Assembly: GCF_904846075.1 (NCBI RefSeq)
Contig: NZ_CAJGZH010000001.1
Coordinates: forward strand, 558,001 to 622,000
Origin: Psychrobacter glacincola
Lineage (GTDB): Bacteria > Pseudomonadota > Gammaproteobacteria > Pseudomonadales > Moraxellaceae
Direction of reading: 5' to 3'
DNA: 64,000 bases
Below, in pieces: positions 37,180 through 46,069 of this stretch (its first letter is position 1; each line of letters starts with the position of its first letter). The notes under the pieces were generated by a model. It was given only the letters and a program-made list of their open reading frames with translations, had not been told where the DNA came from and did no database searches. Position numbers and translations under genes: made by a program.

Positions 37180-37548
37180 CTAGGCATCATCCACGGACGG
37201 CATAATAACCCATAATTGCGGCTTGCCAAAATCTCTGTAGGCATCTTCAATGATGCTTTTGAAAACATTAAAATCTTCGGTGTTTATTTTTTCCACCGCT
37301 GTTAGATCCAGCATCAGGTGAGTCACTTCGCTGTCCGTTAAACAGTCCCATGCGCTATCCCAGTTATGTGAAAAATAGCTGGGAAAATTACAGGCATTGG
37401 CTAAGTTTGTTAATAATGTGGTTTTATTGAGTATCTCGTTTATAGGTATGTTAACAGTCTGAGCGGGCATGCTAGCATTTAGTGCTGTAGTTTTTTGGTT
37501 AATATCTTGGTCAAAACCCAGATTAATATAGTGGATGGCTTTACTCAT
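37180..37548 (-). CDS. Barstar-family ribonuclease inhibitor
   Basis: 122-aa cytosolic protein. The region PSYFSHNWDSAWDCLTD (about 56-72) aligns with the barnase-binding helix and loop of barstar. Asp64 and Asp68 correspond to barstar Asp35 and Asp39, which plug the RNase active site. It begins one base after the stop of the RNase fusion (TAA-T-ATG), so the two are translationally coupled. The expected role is to neutralise the upstream-encoded RNase in the cytoplasm. The N-terminal 30 residues are longer than in Bacillus barstar (90 aa). Confidence 0.88.
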   Translation of the reverse strand: MSKAIHYINLGFDQDINQKTTALNASMPAQTVNIPINEILNKTTLLTNLANACNFPSYFSHNWDSAWDCLTDSEVTHLMLDLTAVEKINTEDFNVFKSIIEDAYRDFGKPQLWVIMPSVDDA

Positions 37549-37549
37549 A

Positions 37550-38320
37550 TTATTTTACGTCCAGTCTGCGAAAGCTATCATAGTGATCAACGGTTAAGTA
37601 ATATACGGTCGGCGGATGACCACCTGTGACGATACGCCGTGCACCGCGATGTGACACGCCAGGGGTCGGCACGGTATATTCGCGGTAGTAGCCTTGCGAC
37701 TGCGTGGGCAATCTGCCCTCACGATTATAAAATGTCGTGCCATCTTTATGAGGATAAGGAAAAGGCCCGCCTCGTTGAATAAGGACAATGGTATTGTCTA
37801 TCTGAGCATCGCCCGTGACGCCGCTTGTCTTTGCTGGCTGTGCCTCTGATGAGGTTTGTGATACCGTCGTTGGGTCAATACTATCGGTCAAAAACCCAGA
37901 CGACAAATCACCAAAAAAGTAAACAGCGACGGCAATAAGAGCAATCAAACTAAATAGGGTAGAGCCTAAGCTTCTCTTGTTTTGGTTGCCACGCTGACTA
38001 TGACGATTGTCACGGGTAGTGTGTCGCGGGTTTTTGTTATTATCAGTAGGGTTGTTTCGGCTGCCAGTATTTGAATAGTGATTGGTTATATTTGAGTCTG
38101 GAGTGGCTAAAATACTCAATTCGTTGGAAGTGACTTCAGTGGCTCGTAGTTGGTTTTTATCATTACGCTCACTATTGAAATAGACGCTTTGACCAACGGT
38201 TATCGGCTGTGATAATCGCACTTTACTCACATGAAAAAACACGTCTTCACTTTGGTTGTCTACATCGATAAAGCCATAGCCTTTATCTGAATTCCAGTGC
38301 TTGATTTTACCACTCTGCAT
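37550..38320 (-). CDS. Cold-shock-domain / transmembrane / guanyl-specific RNase fusion
   Basis: 256 aa. Residues 1-66 form a cold-shock domain: RNP1 motif KGYGFI at 13-18 and RNP2 motif VFFHVS at 27-32. Residues 75-116 are a polar, basic linker. One membrane helix follows at about 118-137. The C-terminal 80 residues are a ribonuclease N1/T1/Sa domain resembling Streptomyces RNase Sa: GGPFPY, NREGRLPTQS, YYREYTVPTPG, RRIVTGG and VDHYDSF. The catalytic set is intact as Glu214, Arg229 and His246. The disulfide cysteines of RNase Sa are absent. Basic residues before the helix predict a cytoplasmic cold-shock domain and an external RNase. Barstar gene follows directly. Confidence 0.9.
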   Translation of the reverse strand: MQSGKIKHWNSDKGYGFIDVDNQSEDVFFHVSKVRLSQPITVGQSVYFNSERNDKNQLRATEVTSNELSILATPDSNITNHYSNTGSRNNPTDNNKNPRHTTRDNRHSQRGNQNKRSLGSTLFSLIALIAVAVYFFGDLSSGFLTDSIDPTTVSQTSSEAQPAKTSGVTGDAQIDNTIVLIQRGGPFPYPHKDGTTFYNREGRLPTQSQGYYREYTVPTPGVSHRGARRIVTGGHPPTVYYLTVDHYDSFRRLDVK

Positions 38321-38417
38321 AAGCCCACTTTCCTATCGCCTGTTTTGTTATCGTGCCGCATGATTTCTACCATACACATGGTTTTGATGCCGCATATATA
38401 ACATATTTGACACTACT

Positions 38418-38450
38418 AAAAAACGCCAGCAATTGAGCTGGCGTTTTTTT
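38418..38450 (-). terminator. proA terminator
   Basis: ACGCCAGC / GCTGGCGT stem, six-base loop, A6 and T7 flanks, 52 bp past the proA stop; it isolates the RNase-barstar cassette from proA transcription. Confidence 0.85.
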
Positions 38451-38501
38451 GTGGATTATACGTTAAATGAGAGAGTGGATGATAGGCTAAGCGACAAGAC
38501 G

Positions 38502-39803
38502 TTAGGCGCGAGTCTCACCATGACCATAAACGATCCATTTTTGTGAGGTGAGACCTTCAAGTCCTACTGGACCACGAGCGTGGATTTTATCGGTCGAGAT
38601 GCCAATCTCGGCACCCAATCCATACTCAAAACCATCGGCAAAACGACTAGAGGCGTTAATCATGACGCTCGATGAGTCAACTTCACGGATGAAACGTTGC
38701 GACTTGGTATAGTTGTCGGTAATGATGACGTCGGTATGATGGCTGCCATGAGTGTTGATATGTTCAATGGCTTCGTCAATACCTGACAAAACTTTTACCG
38801 CTAAGATAGGCGCTAAATATTCGGTATCCCAATCCTCAGCAGTGGCCGCAGACAGATGTCCAGCAAGCTTAGCATTGTCATTTAAGATGGCTTGCGACTT
38901 ATCATCAAGGCGCAGTTGCATCGCATCATCAGCGGCGATGATGGCTTCGGCAATCTTAGGTAATAGCTCACCCGCAACTGATTCGTCGATCAATAGCGTC
39001 TCCATGGTATTACACGTACCGTAGCGATGGGTTTTTGCATTGACGCTGACCTTGATGGCGATTTCGGCATCTGCATCGCTATCGATAAAGGTATGGCAGT
39101 TGCCATCTAAATGCTTGATGACAGGAACACGAGCATCACGGCTGATACGTTCAATCAATCCTTTGCCACCGCGTGGGACAATGACATCGACATAATCTGT
39201 CATGGTGATCAGCTCGCCGACAGCAGCACGATCTGTCGTTTGTAATACTTGCACACTGTGCTCAGACAGCCCGACTTTTTGTAGTCCTTCCAAGATACAC
39301 TTGGCAATCGCTTGGTTGGATTCAAACGCTTCAGAGCCGCCGCGCAAGATAATAGCGTTGCCTGATTTTAGCGCCAATGAAGCCGCTTCTAAGGTCACGT
39401 TAGGGCGCGACTCATAAATCATACCGACCACGCCGAGTGGCACCCGCATTTTACCCAAATGAATCCCTGATGGCTGATAGGTCATGTCAGTGACTTCGCC
39501 GATAGGGTCTGGTAATGAGGCGACGTCTTTTAACCCTTGGAGCATACCGTCAAAGCGGGCATCATTTAGCGCTAAGCGATCCAGTAAGGCTGCCTCTAAA
39601 TCGTTGCTTTGTCCATTATCCATATCGATTTTATTGGCAGCCAAAATATCTGATTTGGCCTCTTTTAACACATCATGAATCGCCATTAATGCTGAGTTTT
39701 TATCACCAGTGTTTGCCGCAGCCAGCACACGAGAAGCCGCTCGTGCTTGTTTGCCGACAGCTTGCATATAGGCAGTAACGTCTGTGGTATTCGATTGACT
39801 CAT
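38502..39803 (-). CDS. proA: Gamma-glutamyl phosphate reductase
   Basis: Second enzyme of proline synthesis, an NADPH-dependent aldehyde-dehydrogenase-fold protein. The catalytic Cys is in [75 protein letters not shown]-type motif (ending [16 protein letters not shown]) and VYGHGE are all present. Length 433 aa is slightly above E. coli (417). AAGGAAAA precedes the ATG. proB is not adjacent. Confidence 0.96.
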   Translation of the reverse strand: MSQSNTTDVTAYMQAVGKQARAASRVLAAANTGDKNSALMAIHDVLKEAKSDILAANKIDMDNGQSNDLEAALLDRLALNDARFDGMLQGLKDVASLPDPIGEVTDMTYQPSGIHLGKMRVPLGVVGMIYESRPNVTLEAASLALKSGNAIILRGGSEAFESNQAIAKCILEGLQKVGLSEHSVQVLQTTDRAAVGELITMTDYVDVIVPRGGKGLIERISRDARVPVIKHLDGNCHTFIDSDADAEIAIKVSVNAKTHRYGTCNTMETLLIDESVAGELLPKIAEAIIAADDAMQLRLDDKSQAILNDNAKLAGHLSAATAEDWDTEYLAPILAVKVLSGIDEAIEHINTHGSHHTDVIITDNYTKSQRFIREVDSSSVMINASSRFADGFEYGLGAEIGISTDKIHARGPVGLEGLTSQKWIVYGHGETRA

Positions 39804-40252
39804 AAATTATTTTCCTTATGTTATAAATGTTTTAAGCAAATGAAAGCGCCCAAAAAGGCGAAAATGTGGCAAAAAGATGATTTTGATACCTGTCAGGTAT
39901 TATGCTATTTAACATAGAGGAGATTGAGGCGATAGTAAAGATGATTTTGTGAACAGTGCCTGCTTTACATAGCGTTTATGAGCATTGTTGTCGCGTCATT
40001 TTACTGACTTTACCATTACTGAATCCTTGCCATTTCATGATACAAGCACCGTTTTAGAGAAAGCAGAAACGCAAGCTTTCGGTTACGTGGTTTTAACAGA
40101 ACTGCGTTGTAACTACTAAGGTAGCTAGCATTAATCATACGTATAGTAGAGCTTAACGGTGCATCATAAAGCAATTAAAGGGCAGACATTCATGTACGAA
40201 TGGTTGCTCGTCAAATACAACTTAACAAATGAAATAATGATGGAGAATAAAA
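39804..40252. other. Intergenic region between divergent proA and a small lipoprotein gene
   Basis: About 450 bases. Contains the palindrome at 39886 and otherwise no supported gene or RNA. Confidence 0.4.
39886..39900. promoter_or_regulatory. 15-bp operator-like palindrome upstream of proA
   Basis: ATACCTG-T-CAGGTAT is perfectly symmetric, 83 bases upstream of the proA start. The size fits a dimeric regulator site; the protein is unknown. Confidence 0.35.
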
Positions 40253-40576
40253 ATGGCTATTAGAAATGACACTATCGACAACACCATGCGTAAAAGCTTG
40301 CTGGCAGTTGGTTTGGTTGCCGCGGCATTGACATTGGGCGCTTGCGGTAAGAAAGAGGAAGCACCTATGGAAACTGCTCCAGCCGTTGATGCACAAACAG
40401 CGGTAGAGGATGAAGCTACTGGTGTTGCGACAGCAGGCGAAGGTGATGATATTGCAGTTGCTAGTGCTGATGATGGCATGGCAGTGGGTAGTAATGATGA
40501 TGTGGCGGTGGCAACAGCAGATGACGCCGAAGTGCTGGACGGCACTGAGAGCGAAGAACATGTCTCGACGTATTAA
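40253..40576 (+). CDS. Small acidic lipoprotein
   Basis: 107 aa. A signal sequence with lipobox LTLGAC (Cys near residue 29) is followed by GKKEEAP and a strongly acidic, Ala/Val/Asp-rich tail of about 75 residues with recurrent A-D-D and V-A motifs. The tail is probably disordered. No family recognised. GGAG lies upstream of the ATG at 40253. Possibly an outer-membrane or periplasmic anchor, but nothing shows its function. Confidence 0.75.
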   Translation: MAIRNDTIDNTMRKSLLAVGLVAAALTLGACGKKEEAPMETAPAVDAQTAVEDEATGVATAGEGDDIAVASADDGMAVGSNDDVAVATADDAEVLDGTESEEHVSTY

Positions 40577-40981
40577 ATCGCTACTTTGATTAACTGATTA
40601 TCATTAGTGGATGATATAAGCGAATAAAACTAGATAATCAGATAAAACTACGCCCAGTACACGAAAGTGATAAAATAAGGCTCAGCGCTGTAAATACAGT
40701 CTGGGCTTTTTTGTGTTAGCTATTTAGTGGCTTATTAGTATTTATTTGCCACTGATTGAGCATTGATTCAGCGTTGATTGAGCATCTGGTTCAATACAGG
40801 ATTTGCCTTTTTGCTGTGTAATAAGAGACAATGAGGCATTTTTTCTATTTGTGTCACGAATCATTGCCTTATCACAATAATGCTATGATCGATGCTGATA
40901 CTATTTATGCTGCCTATGCCGCTATTTTTTATTTATTTTTATTCGTGTTTTCACTCATATTTATTGGAAGTCTGCTGAACC
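40577..40981. other. Intergenic region upstream of the ABC transporter ATPase
   Basis: About 400 AT-rich bases with a terminator at 40677 and presumably the transporter promoter. Short TTGATTGAGCAT-like direct repeats occur near 40755-40790 (attgagcattgattcagcgttgattgagc, about 29 bases), of unknown meaning. Confidence 0.4.
40677..40712 (+). terminator. Terminator after the small lipoprotein gene
   Basis: Interrupted stem with CTGTA / TACAG inner pairing and CTCAG / CTGGG outer pairing, followed by T6. Confidence 0.62.
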
Positions 40982-41779
40982 ATGCTTGATATTGCAAAAG
41001 ATCCGACTCGGCCTATCGCCTTAGATTTACAAGACGTCCATAAAAGCTATGGCTCATTGGCAGTGCTAAAAGGAGTGTCCCTTACCGCATATGACGGTGA
41101 TGTCATCTCTATTTTGGGCTCATCAGGCTCAGGTAAATCTACCTTACTGCGCTGCATTAATTTGCTCGAAAAGCCCAATCAAGGTCGTATTATTATCGGT
41201 AATGATGAGCTGATGCTCAAGCCTGCCAAGTCAGGTGAGCTGCAAGCGGTCGATATCAAGCAATTGGAAAACTTGCGCGCGCGCGTGGGTTTTGTCTTCC
41301 AAAACTTTAACTTGTGGCCGCACAAAACGATTTTGCAAAACATCATCGAAGGACCAACGCAGGTTTTAAAGATTAAAAAAGATCAAGCCATTAGCGATGC
41401 TGAAAAACTGCTCGATAAAGTCGGTTTGCTTGATAAAAAAGACGCTTATCCAGCGAATTTATCTGGTGGTCAGCGTCAGCGTGTGGCAATTGCCCGTGCG
41501 CTTGCCATGCAGCCACAAGTGCTGCTATTCGATGAGCCAACCTCAGCCTTAGATCCTGAGCTGGTCAATGAAGTGCTCGCTGTCATGCGTGAGTTGGCAG
41601 AAGAGGGACGTACTATGCTTATCGTCACCCATGAGATGCGTTTTGCGAGAGAAGTATCAAGCAAAGTGGTGTTCTTGCATCAAGGTGTGATTGAAGAGAT
41701 TGGCACGCCTGAGCAAGTTTTTGATAATCCTACCTCTGAGCGTGTCAAAGACTTTATGGCATCGCATCGTCAGAACTAG
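40982..41779 (+). CDS. Polar amino acid ABC transporter, ATP-binding protein (HisP/GlnQ-like)
   Basis: 265-aa ATPase that powers uptake, docked to the two permeases encoded at 45323 and 46070. Walker [15 protein letters not shown]-loop [12 protein letters not shown], signature [17 protein letters not shown], Walker [15 protein letters not shown], and H-loop VTHEMRF. The length and the insertion after [14 protein letters not shown] place it with HisP/ArtP (basic amino acids). It heads a cluster of three binding proteins and two permeases. The next gene begins after a 314-base gap with a hairpin. Confidence 0.93.
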   Translation: MLDIAKDPTRPIALDLQDVHKSYGSLAVLKGVSLTAYDGDVISILGSSGSGKSTLLRCINLLEKPNQGRIIIGNDELMLKPAKSGELQAVDIKQLENLRARVGFVFQNFNLWPHKTILQNIIEGPTQVLKIKKDQAISDAEKLLDKVGLLDKKDAYPANLSGGQRQRVAIARALAMQPQVLLFDEPTSALDPELVNEVLAVMRELAEEGRTMLIVTHEMRFAREVSSKVVFLHQGVIEEIGTPEQVFDNPTSERVKDFMASHRQN

Positions 41780-42093
41780 CCTCGTATTTAGTATCCGTTT
41801 TATATGCAAAAATGGGGTGGTAATATTCTTACCACCCTATCGTCATTTTATTTTAAGCATAAAATTACTGCTTAGTAAGCAGCGTTGACCGTTTATTACT
41901 CGTTAATAACAGTCGGTATGTAAAACGTTTGTTTTTGATATTTTACTCAGGTATTATCAGAAGGTTTACAGGTGGTCGATAATGACGGCTGCTTGTGTAT
42001 TCTGCTATCTATATTGCTTGTCTGGCAGGGACGTCAGAGAACAAAATATCAGAACCCTACATTAAAAACCCATCAGAATTTAAGGAATGTATG
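41780..42093. other. Gap between the ATPase gene and the first binding-protein gene
   Basis: About 310 bases containing a stem-loop (41815) and AT-rich sequence that may include a second promoter for the highly expressed binding proteins. Confidence 0.4.
41815..41837 (+). promoter_or_regulatory. Stem-loop after the ATPase gene
   Basis: Perfect 9-bp stem GGGTGGTAA / TTACCACCC, loop TATTC, 36 bases after the stop and without a T-run. Probably an mRNA stabiliser or weak attenuator. Confidence 0.5.
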
Positions 42094-42891
42094 ATGTCGA
42101 ATTCTCGCCTATTGTGGTCATCGATGACCGTTACCGCCGCATTGATGCTGAGCGCCTGTAGTCAACCGGCTAATGAAACTACTGATAGCAACACTGACGC
42201 CACTGCAGCAGAAACGGCTGGCAAGACCATTCGTATCGCGACCGAAGGTGCTTACCCTCCTTTTAACTACACCAATGCTGATGGCAGCTTGGCAGGCTAC
42301 GATATTGACGTTGCCAATGCCTTGTGTAAACAGATGCAAGCCAAATGTGAAATCGTCGCTCAAGATTGGGATGGTATTATTCCGGGTCTTTTAGCACAAA
42401 AATATGATGCAGTGATTGCGGGTATGTCTATTACACCTGAGCGTCAAGAAAAAGTCGACTTTACCGAGCCTTACTTTGCCAATACGATGGTTTGGCTGAC
42501 CGATACCAAAGGCAGTTTTGATCCTATGGCGATCAAAAACTTGACACTTGGTGGTCAACGTTCAACCACGCCTGGCGCTTATTTACAAGATAACTATGAA
42601 GGCAAAGACGGCAATACTGTGCAGTTGTATGACAATTATGACAATGCTTATCTGGATCTAAAGTCTGGTCGTAGCGATGCGGTATTGGCGGAAAAAGTCT
42701 CTGCCAAATCATGGTTGGCAGACAACCCTGAAGGCTTTGGTATCGTTGGTGACGAAATTGACAATGACGATAATATTGCCATTGCTGTTCGTAAAGGTGA
42801 CGCACTCAGAGACGACTTTAATAAAGCACTCAGCGAAATCCGTAGTAACGGTGAGCTGGCACGTCTTGAGCAAGCGAACTTTGGTCAATAA
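42094..42891 (+). CDS. Polar amino acid ABC transporter substrate-binding lipoprotein 1
   Basis: 265 aa. Signal peptide with lipobox LMLSAC, so it is membrane-anchored. SBP_bac_3 fold: TIRIATEGAYPPFNYTNADG, GYDIDVANALCKQMQAKCEI, DGIIPGLLAQKYDAVIAGMS and PERQEKVDFTEPYF. These resemble LAO/HisJ-type binding proteins for lysine, arginine, ornithine or histidine. The two Cys of the HisJ-type disulfide (LC...KC) are present. AAGGA stands seven bases before the ATG at 42094. Next binding protein begins 32 bases after the stop. Confidence 0.92.
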   Translation: MSNSRLLWSSMTVTAALMLSACSQPANETTDSNTDATAAETAGKTIRIATEGAYPPFNYTNADGSLAGYDIDVANALCKQMQAKCEIVAQDWDGIIPGLLAQKYDAVIAGMSITPERQEKVDFTEPYFANTMVWLTDTKGSFDPMAIKNLTLGGQRSTTPGAYLQDNYEGKDGNTVQLYDNYDNAYLDLKSGRSDAVLAEKVSAKSWLADNPEGFGIVGDEIDNDDNIAIAVRKGDALRDDFNKALSEIRSNGELARLEQANFGQ

Positions 42892-42923
42892 TCTTCTGAT
42901 TGAAAAATGAAGGAATAGCAAAC

Positions 42924-43850
42924 ATGACAATATCAATGACATCATCATTAAAAACTAAGGCGCTTTGGCTTGCGCCATTAAGTGCCGCGATGCTTATGCT
43001 GGCTGGTTGTAATAATAGCGCCACGCCAGAAGATGGGGCGGCAGCTGACACCACAGCCGATGCACCTATGAACATAAAAATTGCCACCGAATCAAGCTAT
43101 AAGCCGTTCAGTTATACCGATGCTGATGGCAAGTTAATTGGTTATGAGATTGAGCTGGTCGACGCTCTGTGTGCACAAATGAAAGCAAAATGTGAAGTCA
43201 TCTCACAAGATTGGGATGGTCTCATTCCTGGTCTAAATGCCCAAAAATTCGATGCAATTATCGCAGGTATGTCGATCACGCCTGAGCGTAAAGAAGTGGT
43301 TGAATTCACTGACCCGTACTTTCACACCGGCATTATCTTGATCGGTAAAAAAGGTGATGACATTCGCGTTGATGCATTAAAAGGTCAGCCTATTGCCTCA
43401 CAGCGCTCAACCGTCGCTTCACAGTACTTGCAGGATGAACATGCAGATGCTGATATCAAGCTTTATGATACCCAAGACAATGCGTATCTGGATCTGACTT
43501 CAGGTCGCGTACGGGCAATGATGTCCGATAAAGTCACTGGCATCGATTGGCTAAAAACGGATGCTGGTAAAGACTATGAAGTGAAAGGACAAGAAATCAG
43601 CACCGACGAAGATGCCATGGGTATCGCGCTGCGTAAAGGCGATCCATTGGTCGCTAAGTTCAATAAAGCGTTGGCTGAATTAAAAGAAAACGGTACTTAT
43701 GACCAAATCACAGGCAGCTATTTTGGCACCAGCTCTACTGCTGCTGCGCAAAAAGCCGTGGCAACCACCGACGTAAAAGAAGTGATGGTGGTTGAAGGTG
43801 ATGATGCTGTTGAAGTGAAAGAAGAATCAGCTGAAGCGGCGACTAACTAA
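42924..43850 (+). CDS. Polar amino acid ABC transporter substrate-binding lipoprotein 2
   Basis: 308 aa. Lipobox LMLAGC followed by an Asn/Ala linker. Same SBP_bac_3 fold as its neighbours (NIKIATESSYKPFSYTDADG, GYEIELVDALCAQMKAKCEV, FDAIIAGMSITPERKEVVEF). The ligand-pocket residues differ (SSYKPF instead of GAYPPF; TGIILIGKK instead of NTMVWL), suggesting a different ligand. It ends in an extra acidic tail of about 45 residues (VMVVEGDDAVEVKEES) not found in the other two. ATG at 42924 chosen for AAGGA nine bases upstream. Confidence 0.92.
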   Translation: MTISMTSSLKTKALWLAPLSAAMLMLAGCNNSATPEDGAAADTTADAPMNIKIATESSYKPFSYTDADGKLIGYEIELVDALCAQMKAKCEVISQDWDGLIPGLNAQKFDAIIAGMSITPERKEVVEFTDPYFHTGIILIGKKGDDIRVDALKGQPIASQRSTVASQYLQDEHADADIKLYDTQDNAYLDLTSGRVRAMMSDKVTGIDWLKTDAGKDYEVKGQEISTDEDAMGIALRKGDPLVAKFNKALAELKENGTYDQITGSYFGTSSTAAAQKAVATTDVKEVMVVEGDDAVEVKEESAEAATN

Positions 43851-43858
43851 TATCATAG

Positions 43859-43920
43859 CTCATCTCTGTGCTCGGCTGATATGGCTGTCACGTATGGCGA
43901 TATTCGCTCATAGAGATGAG
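43859..43920 (+). promoter_or_regulatory. Extended stem-loop between binding proteins 2 and 3
   Basis: CTCATCTCT pairs exactly with AGAGATGAG 44 bases later, and an inner GATAT/ATATC-type pairing is possible. No strong T-run follows. Confidence 0.45.
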
Positions 43921-43952
43921 TGTTATTTTACTCACAAACCCCAAGGATGATC

Positions 43953-44864
43953 ATGAACAACCATTTTGACCAACACTGTGCAATCGCGAACGCGTCTGTT
44001 ATCAATGGCATCAAGGCGCGACGTTTTTCAGCGCCCTTGCTTGCGATGGCGGCGCTTTTAACCTTAGCAGGATGTAGCAATGGTCAAAATGATGCGAATG
44101 ATGATGTCAGCCCAGACGCCGCTGAGACCGCAGCGACGGGTGATGTGTTGCGTATTGGTACCGAAGGCGCTTATGCCCCCTTTAACTATACCAATGCGGA
44201 TGGCACCCTTGGTGGTTTTGATGTTGATATTGCCAACGCTATCTGTGCCGATATGAAGGTAACGTGTGAAATCACGGCGCAAGATTGGGACGGTATTATC
44301 CCGGGTCTAAAAGCGGGTAAGTATGATGCGATTGTGGCCGCTATGTCGGTGACGCCTGAGCGTGAGCAACAAGTCAGCTTTACAGAGCCGTACTTTAGCA
44401 ATACCTTAGTGTTTTTGGCCAAAAAAGACAGCAGCTTCGATCCTAGCAATAGCGATGATATCAATGCGCATTCTATTGCCGCTCAGCGCTCGACCATTTC
44501 TTCGCAGTGGTTAGAAAAGGTTTATCCAAATGCTGACATGAAGCTTTATGACACGCTAAGTAATGCGTTTTTGGATTTGGGTTCGAATCGTGTTGATGCG
44601 ATGGTGTCTGATAAGCTGCCAGCGCTAGAATGGCTTGGCTCCACCTCCGGCAGTCAGTATGCGCTCAAAGGTCAAGAGATTGACATAAATGATAATTTTG
44701 CCATCGCGGTGCGTCCAGGCGATGCATTGCAAGCAAAAATTAATAAGTCATTGGTTAATATTAAAGCGGATGGCACTTACGATAAAATCAATCAAAAATA
44801 TTTTGCGATTCCAGCGTCAAGCTCGACGGTCACTACTGAGCCGACAGAAAAACCTGCTGAATAA
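43953..44864 (+). CDS. Polar amino acid ABC transporter substrate-binding lipoprotein 3
   Basis: 303 aa. Long N-region then lipobox LTLAGC. SBP_bac_3 motifs VLRIGTEGAYAPFNYTNADG, GFDVDIANAICADMKVTCEI, DAIVAAMSVTPEREQQVSFT. Closest in pocket to binding protein 1 (GAYxPFNYTNADG, NTLVFL) and may share basic amino acid ligands. ATG at 43953 is set by AAGG six bases upstream; ATG at 43947 overlaps it. A terminator follows at 44951, separating it from the permease genes. Confidence 0.92.
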   Translation: MNNHFDQHCAIANASVINGIKARRFSAPLLAMAALLTLAGCSNGQNDANDDVSPDAAETAATGDVLRIGTEGAYAPFNYTNADGTLGGFDVDIANAICADMKVTCEITAQDWDGIIPGLKAGKYDAIVAAMSVTPEREQQVSFTEPYFSNTLVFLAKKDSSFDPSNSDDINAHSIAAQRSTISSQWLEKVYPNADMKLYDTLSNAFLDLGSNRVDAMVSDKLPALEWLGSTSGSQYALKGQEIDINDNFAIAVRPGDALQAKINKSLVNIKADGTYDKINQKYFAIPASSSTVTTEPTEKPAE

Positions 44865-45322
44865 GTCTTAAAATACATTTAGCACTGTTGCATCGTAACC
44901 GTGAGAATGCTGATTTTTAATAGGTTAATTTGAATTCCATTTCATAGGAAGGGTATTGCTTCAATAGCGATATCCTTTTTTTGTTTTTTATAAAAAATAG
45001 TTCGGTATTGTGATATTGACTGTTCGGTTTGTAAAAATATGACTAATCTAATGTGTTTTTAAGAAGATAAGCGTCTATTTAAGCACTGCTTTTACGTGTG
45101 AGTATTAACATAGCTGGCAGCGAATATGATAAAATCAGCGCTCATTTCTACTGTGTCAATTTCCGCCGCAATAATCGTATTGATTTGACGTCGATCTATG
45201 ACGCAAAGCACCAAGGTCTATTTGGTATAAAATACGCTTATCAGCAGCGCTCAGCGATTGATGCTGATTCTTTTAACTCATATTTTGCAAATTGCTAATA
45301 TAAAGAGACTGAGTGGATAATT
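44865..45322. other. Gap between binding proteins and permeases
   Basis: About 460 bases with a terminator (44951) and then an AT-rich leader. TTGACT at 45016 and TATGAC at 45038 (16-base spacer) could be a separate promoter for the permeases. No gene supported. Confidence 0.4.
44951..44989 (+). terminator. Terminator after the third binding-protein gene
   Basis: Ten-pair stem GGGTATTGCT / AGCGATATCC (two G-U pairs), loop TCAAT, followed by T7 and a second T-run. Confidence 0.78.
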
Positions 45323-46057
45323 GTGTTTGATTTACAAGGATTTGGCGCGCTACTACTGAGCGGCGCTACCGTCACCATCAAGCTTGCCATGACCAGTTTA
45401 GTCATCGGCATGGCTTTAGGGCTGCTCGGTGCCACAGCTAAGCTGTCCAACGTCTGGCTGCTGCGTAAAATTGCGACTGTATATACAGCGACAATGCGCG
45501 GTATTCCAGAGTTGCTATTGGTACTGTTTATCTATTACGGTGGCTCTATGCTGCTGATGACGATTCTCAAGAAATTCGGCTATAACGAATATGTTGAGAT
45601 TAGTGCCTTTTGGGGTGGCGTGATGGCGTTGTCTATCGCGTTTGGCGCTTATGCGACTGAAATTTTTCGCATGTCGATCCAAGAGATTCCGATAGGGCAG
45701 AAGGAGGCGGCACAAGCGATTGGTATGCGTCCTTTTCAGACGTTTTATCGCATTACCTTGCCACAAGTTTGGCAGATTGCGTTGCCAGGATTGGGCAATT
45801 TGTTTTTGGTGTTGCTCAAAGATACCGCATTGGTATCGGTCGTGGGTCTCAAAGACATTATGTATCAGGCATCACGTGCCGCCCAATCAACGCAGCAGCC
45901 ATTTACTTTTTATATGGCAGCGGCGATTATTTATCTGGGTTTAACCATGTTGATTACTGGTTTTATGATGTGGCTCGAATGGCGCGCCAATCCAGCGGCA
46001 CGCTACGCTAAAAAGCTGAGCCGTCAGTCAACCCACCGTCAATCGACCATAGGATAG
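45323..46057 (+). CDS. Polar amino acid ABC transporter permease (HisQ-like)
   Basis: 244-aa inner-membrane permease. GTVTIKLAMTSLVIG-type start (SGATVTIKLAMTSLVIGMAL), RGIPELLLVLFIYYGGS, and the EAA loop QEIPIGQKEAAQAIGMRPFQTFYRITLPQ that docks to the ATPase. The start is a GTG at 45323 (MFDLQGF); no ATG is available near it. It is 12 bases upstream of the second permease and partners with it and the ATPase at 40982. Confidence 0.92.
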   Translation: MFDLQGFGALLLSGATVTIKLAMTSLVIGMALGLLGATAKLSNVWLLRKIATVYTATMRGIPELLLVLFIYYGGSMLLMTILKKFGYNEYVEISAFWGGVMALSIAFGAYATEIFRMSIQEIPIGQKEAAQAIGMRPFQTFYRITLPQVWQIALPGLGNLFLVLLKDTALVSVVGLKDIMYQASRAAQSTQQPFTFYMAAAIIYLGLTMLITGFMMWLEWRANPAARYAKKLSRQSTHRQSTIG

Positions 46058-46069
46058 AGGAGAGATACT

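Noticed and set aside
40211-40561. Reverse-strand frames across the small acidic lipoprotein gene
   Set aside because: They are antisense to a gene with signal peptide, lipobox and ribosome site, and encode Cys/His-rich or Ser/Ala-rich low-complexity sequence caused by the repetitive forward codons.
45098-45298. 66-codon frame in the leader of the permease operon
   Set aside because: No ribosome site, no family resemblance, and it uses a non-ATG start; the region is better read as a leader with promoter.
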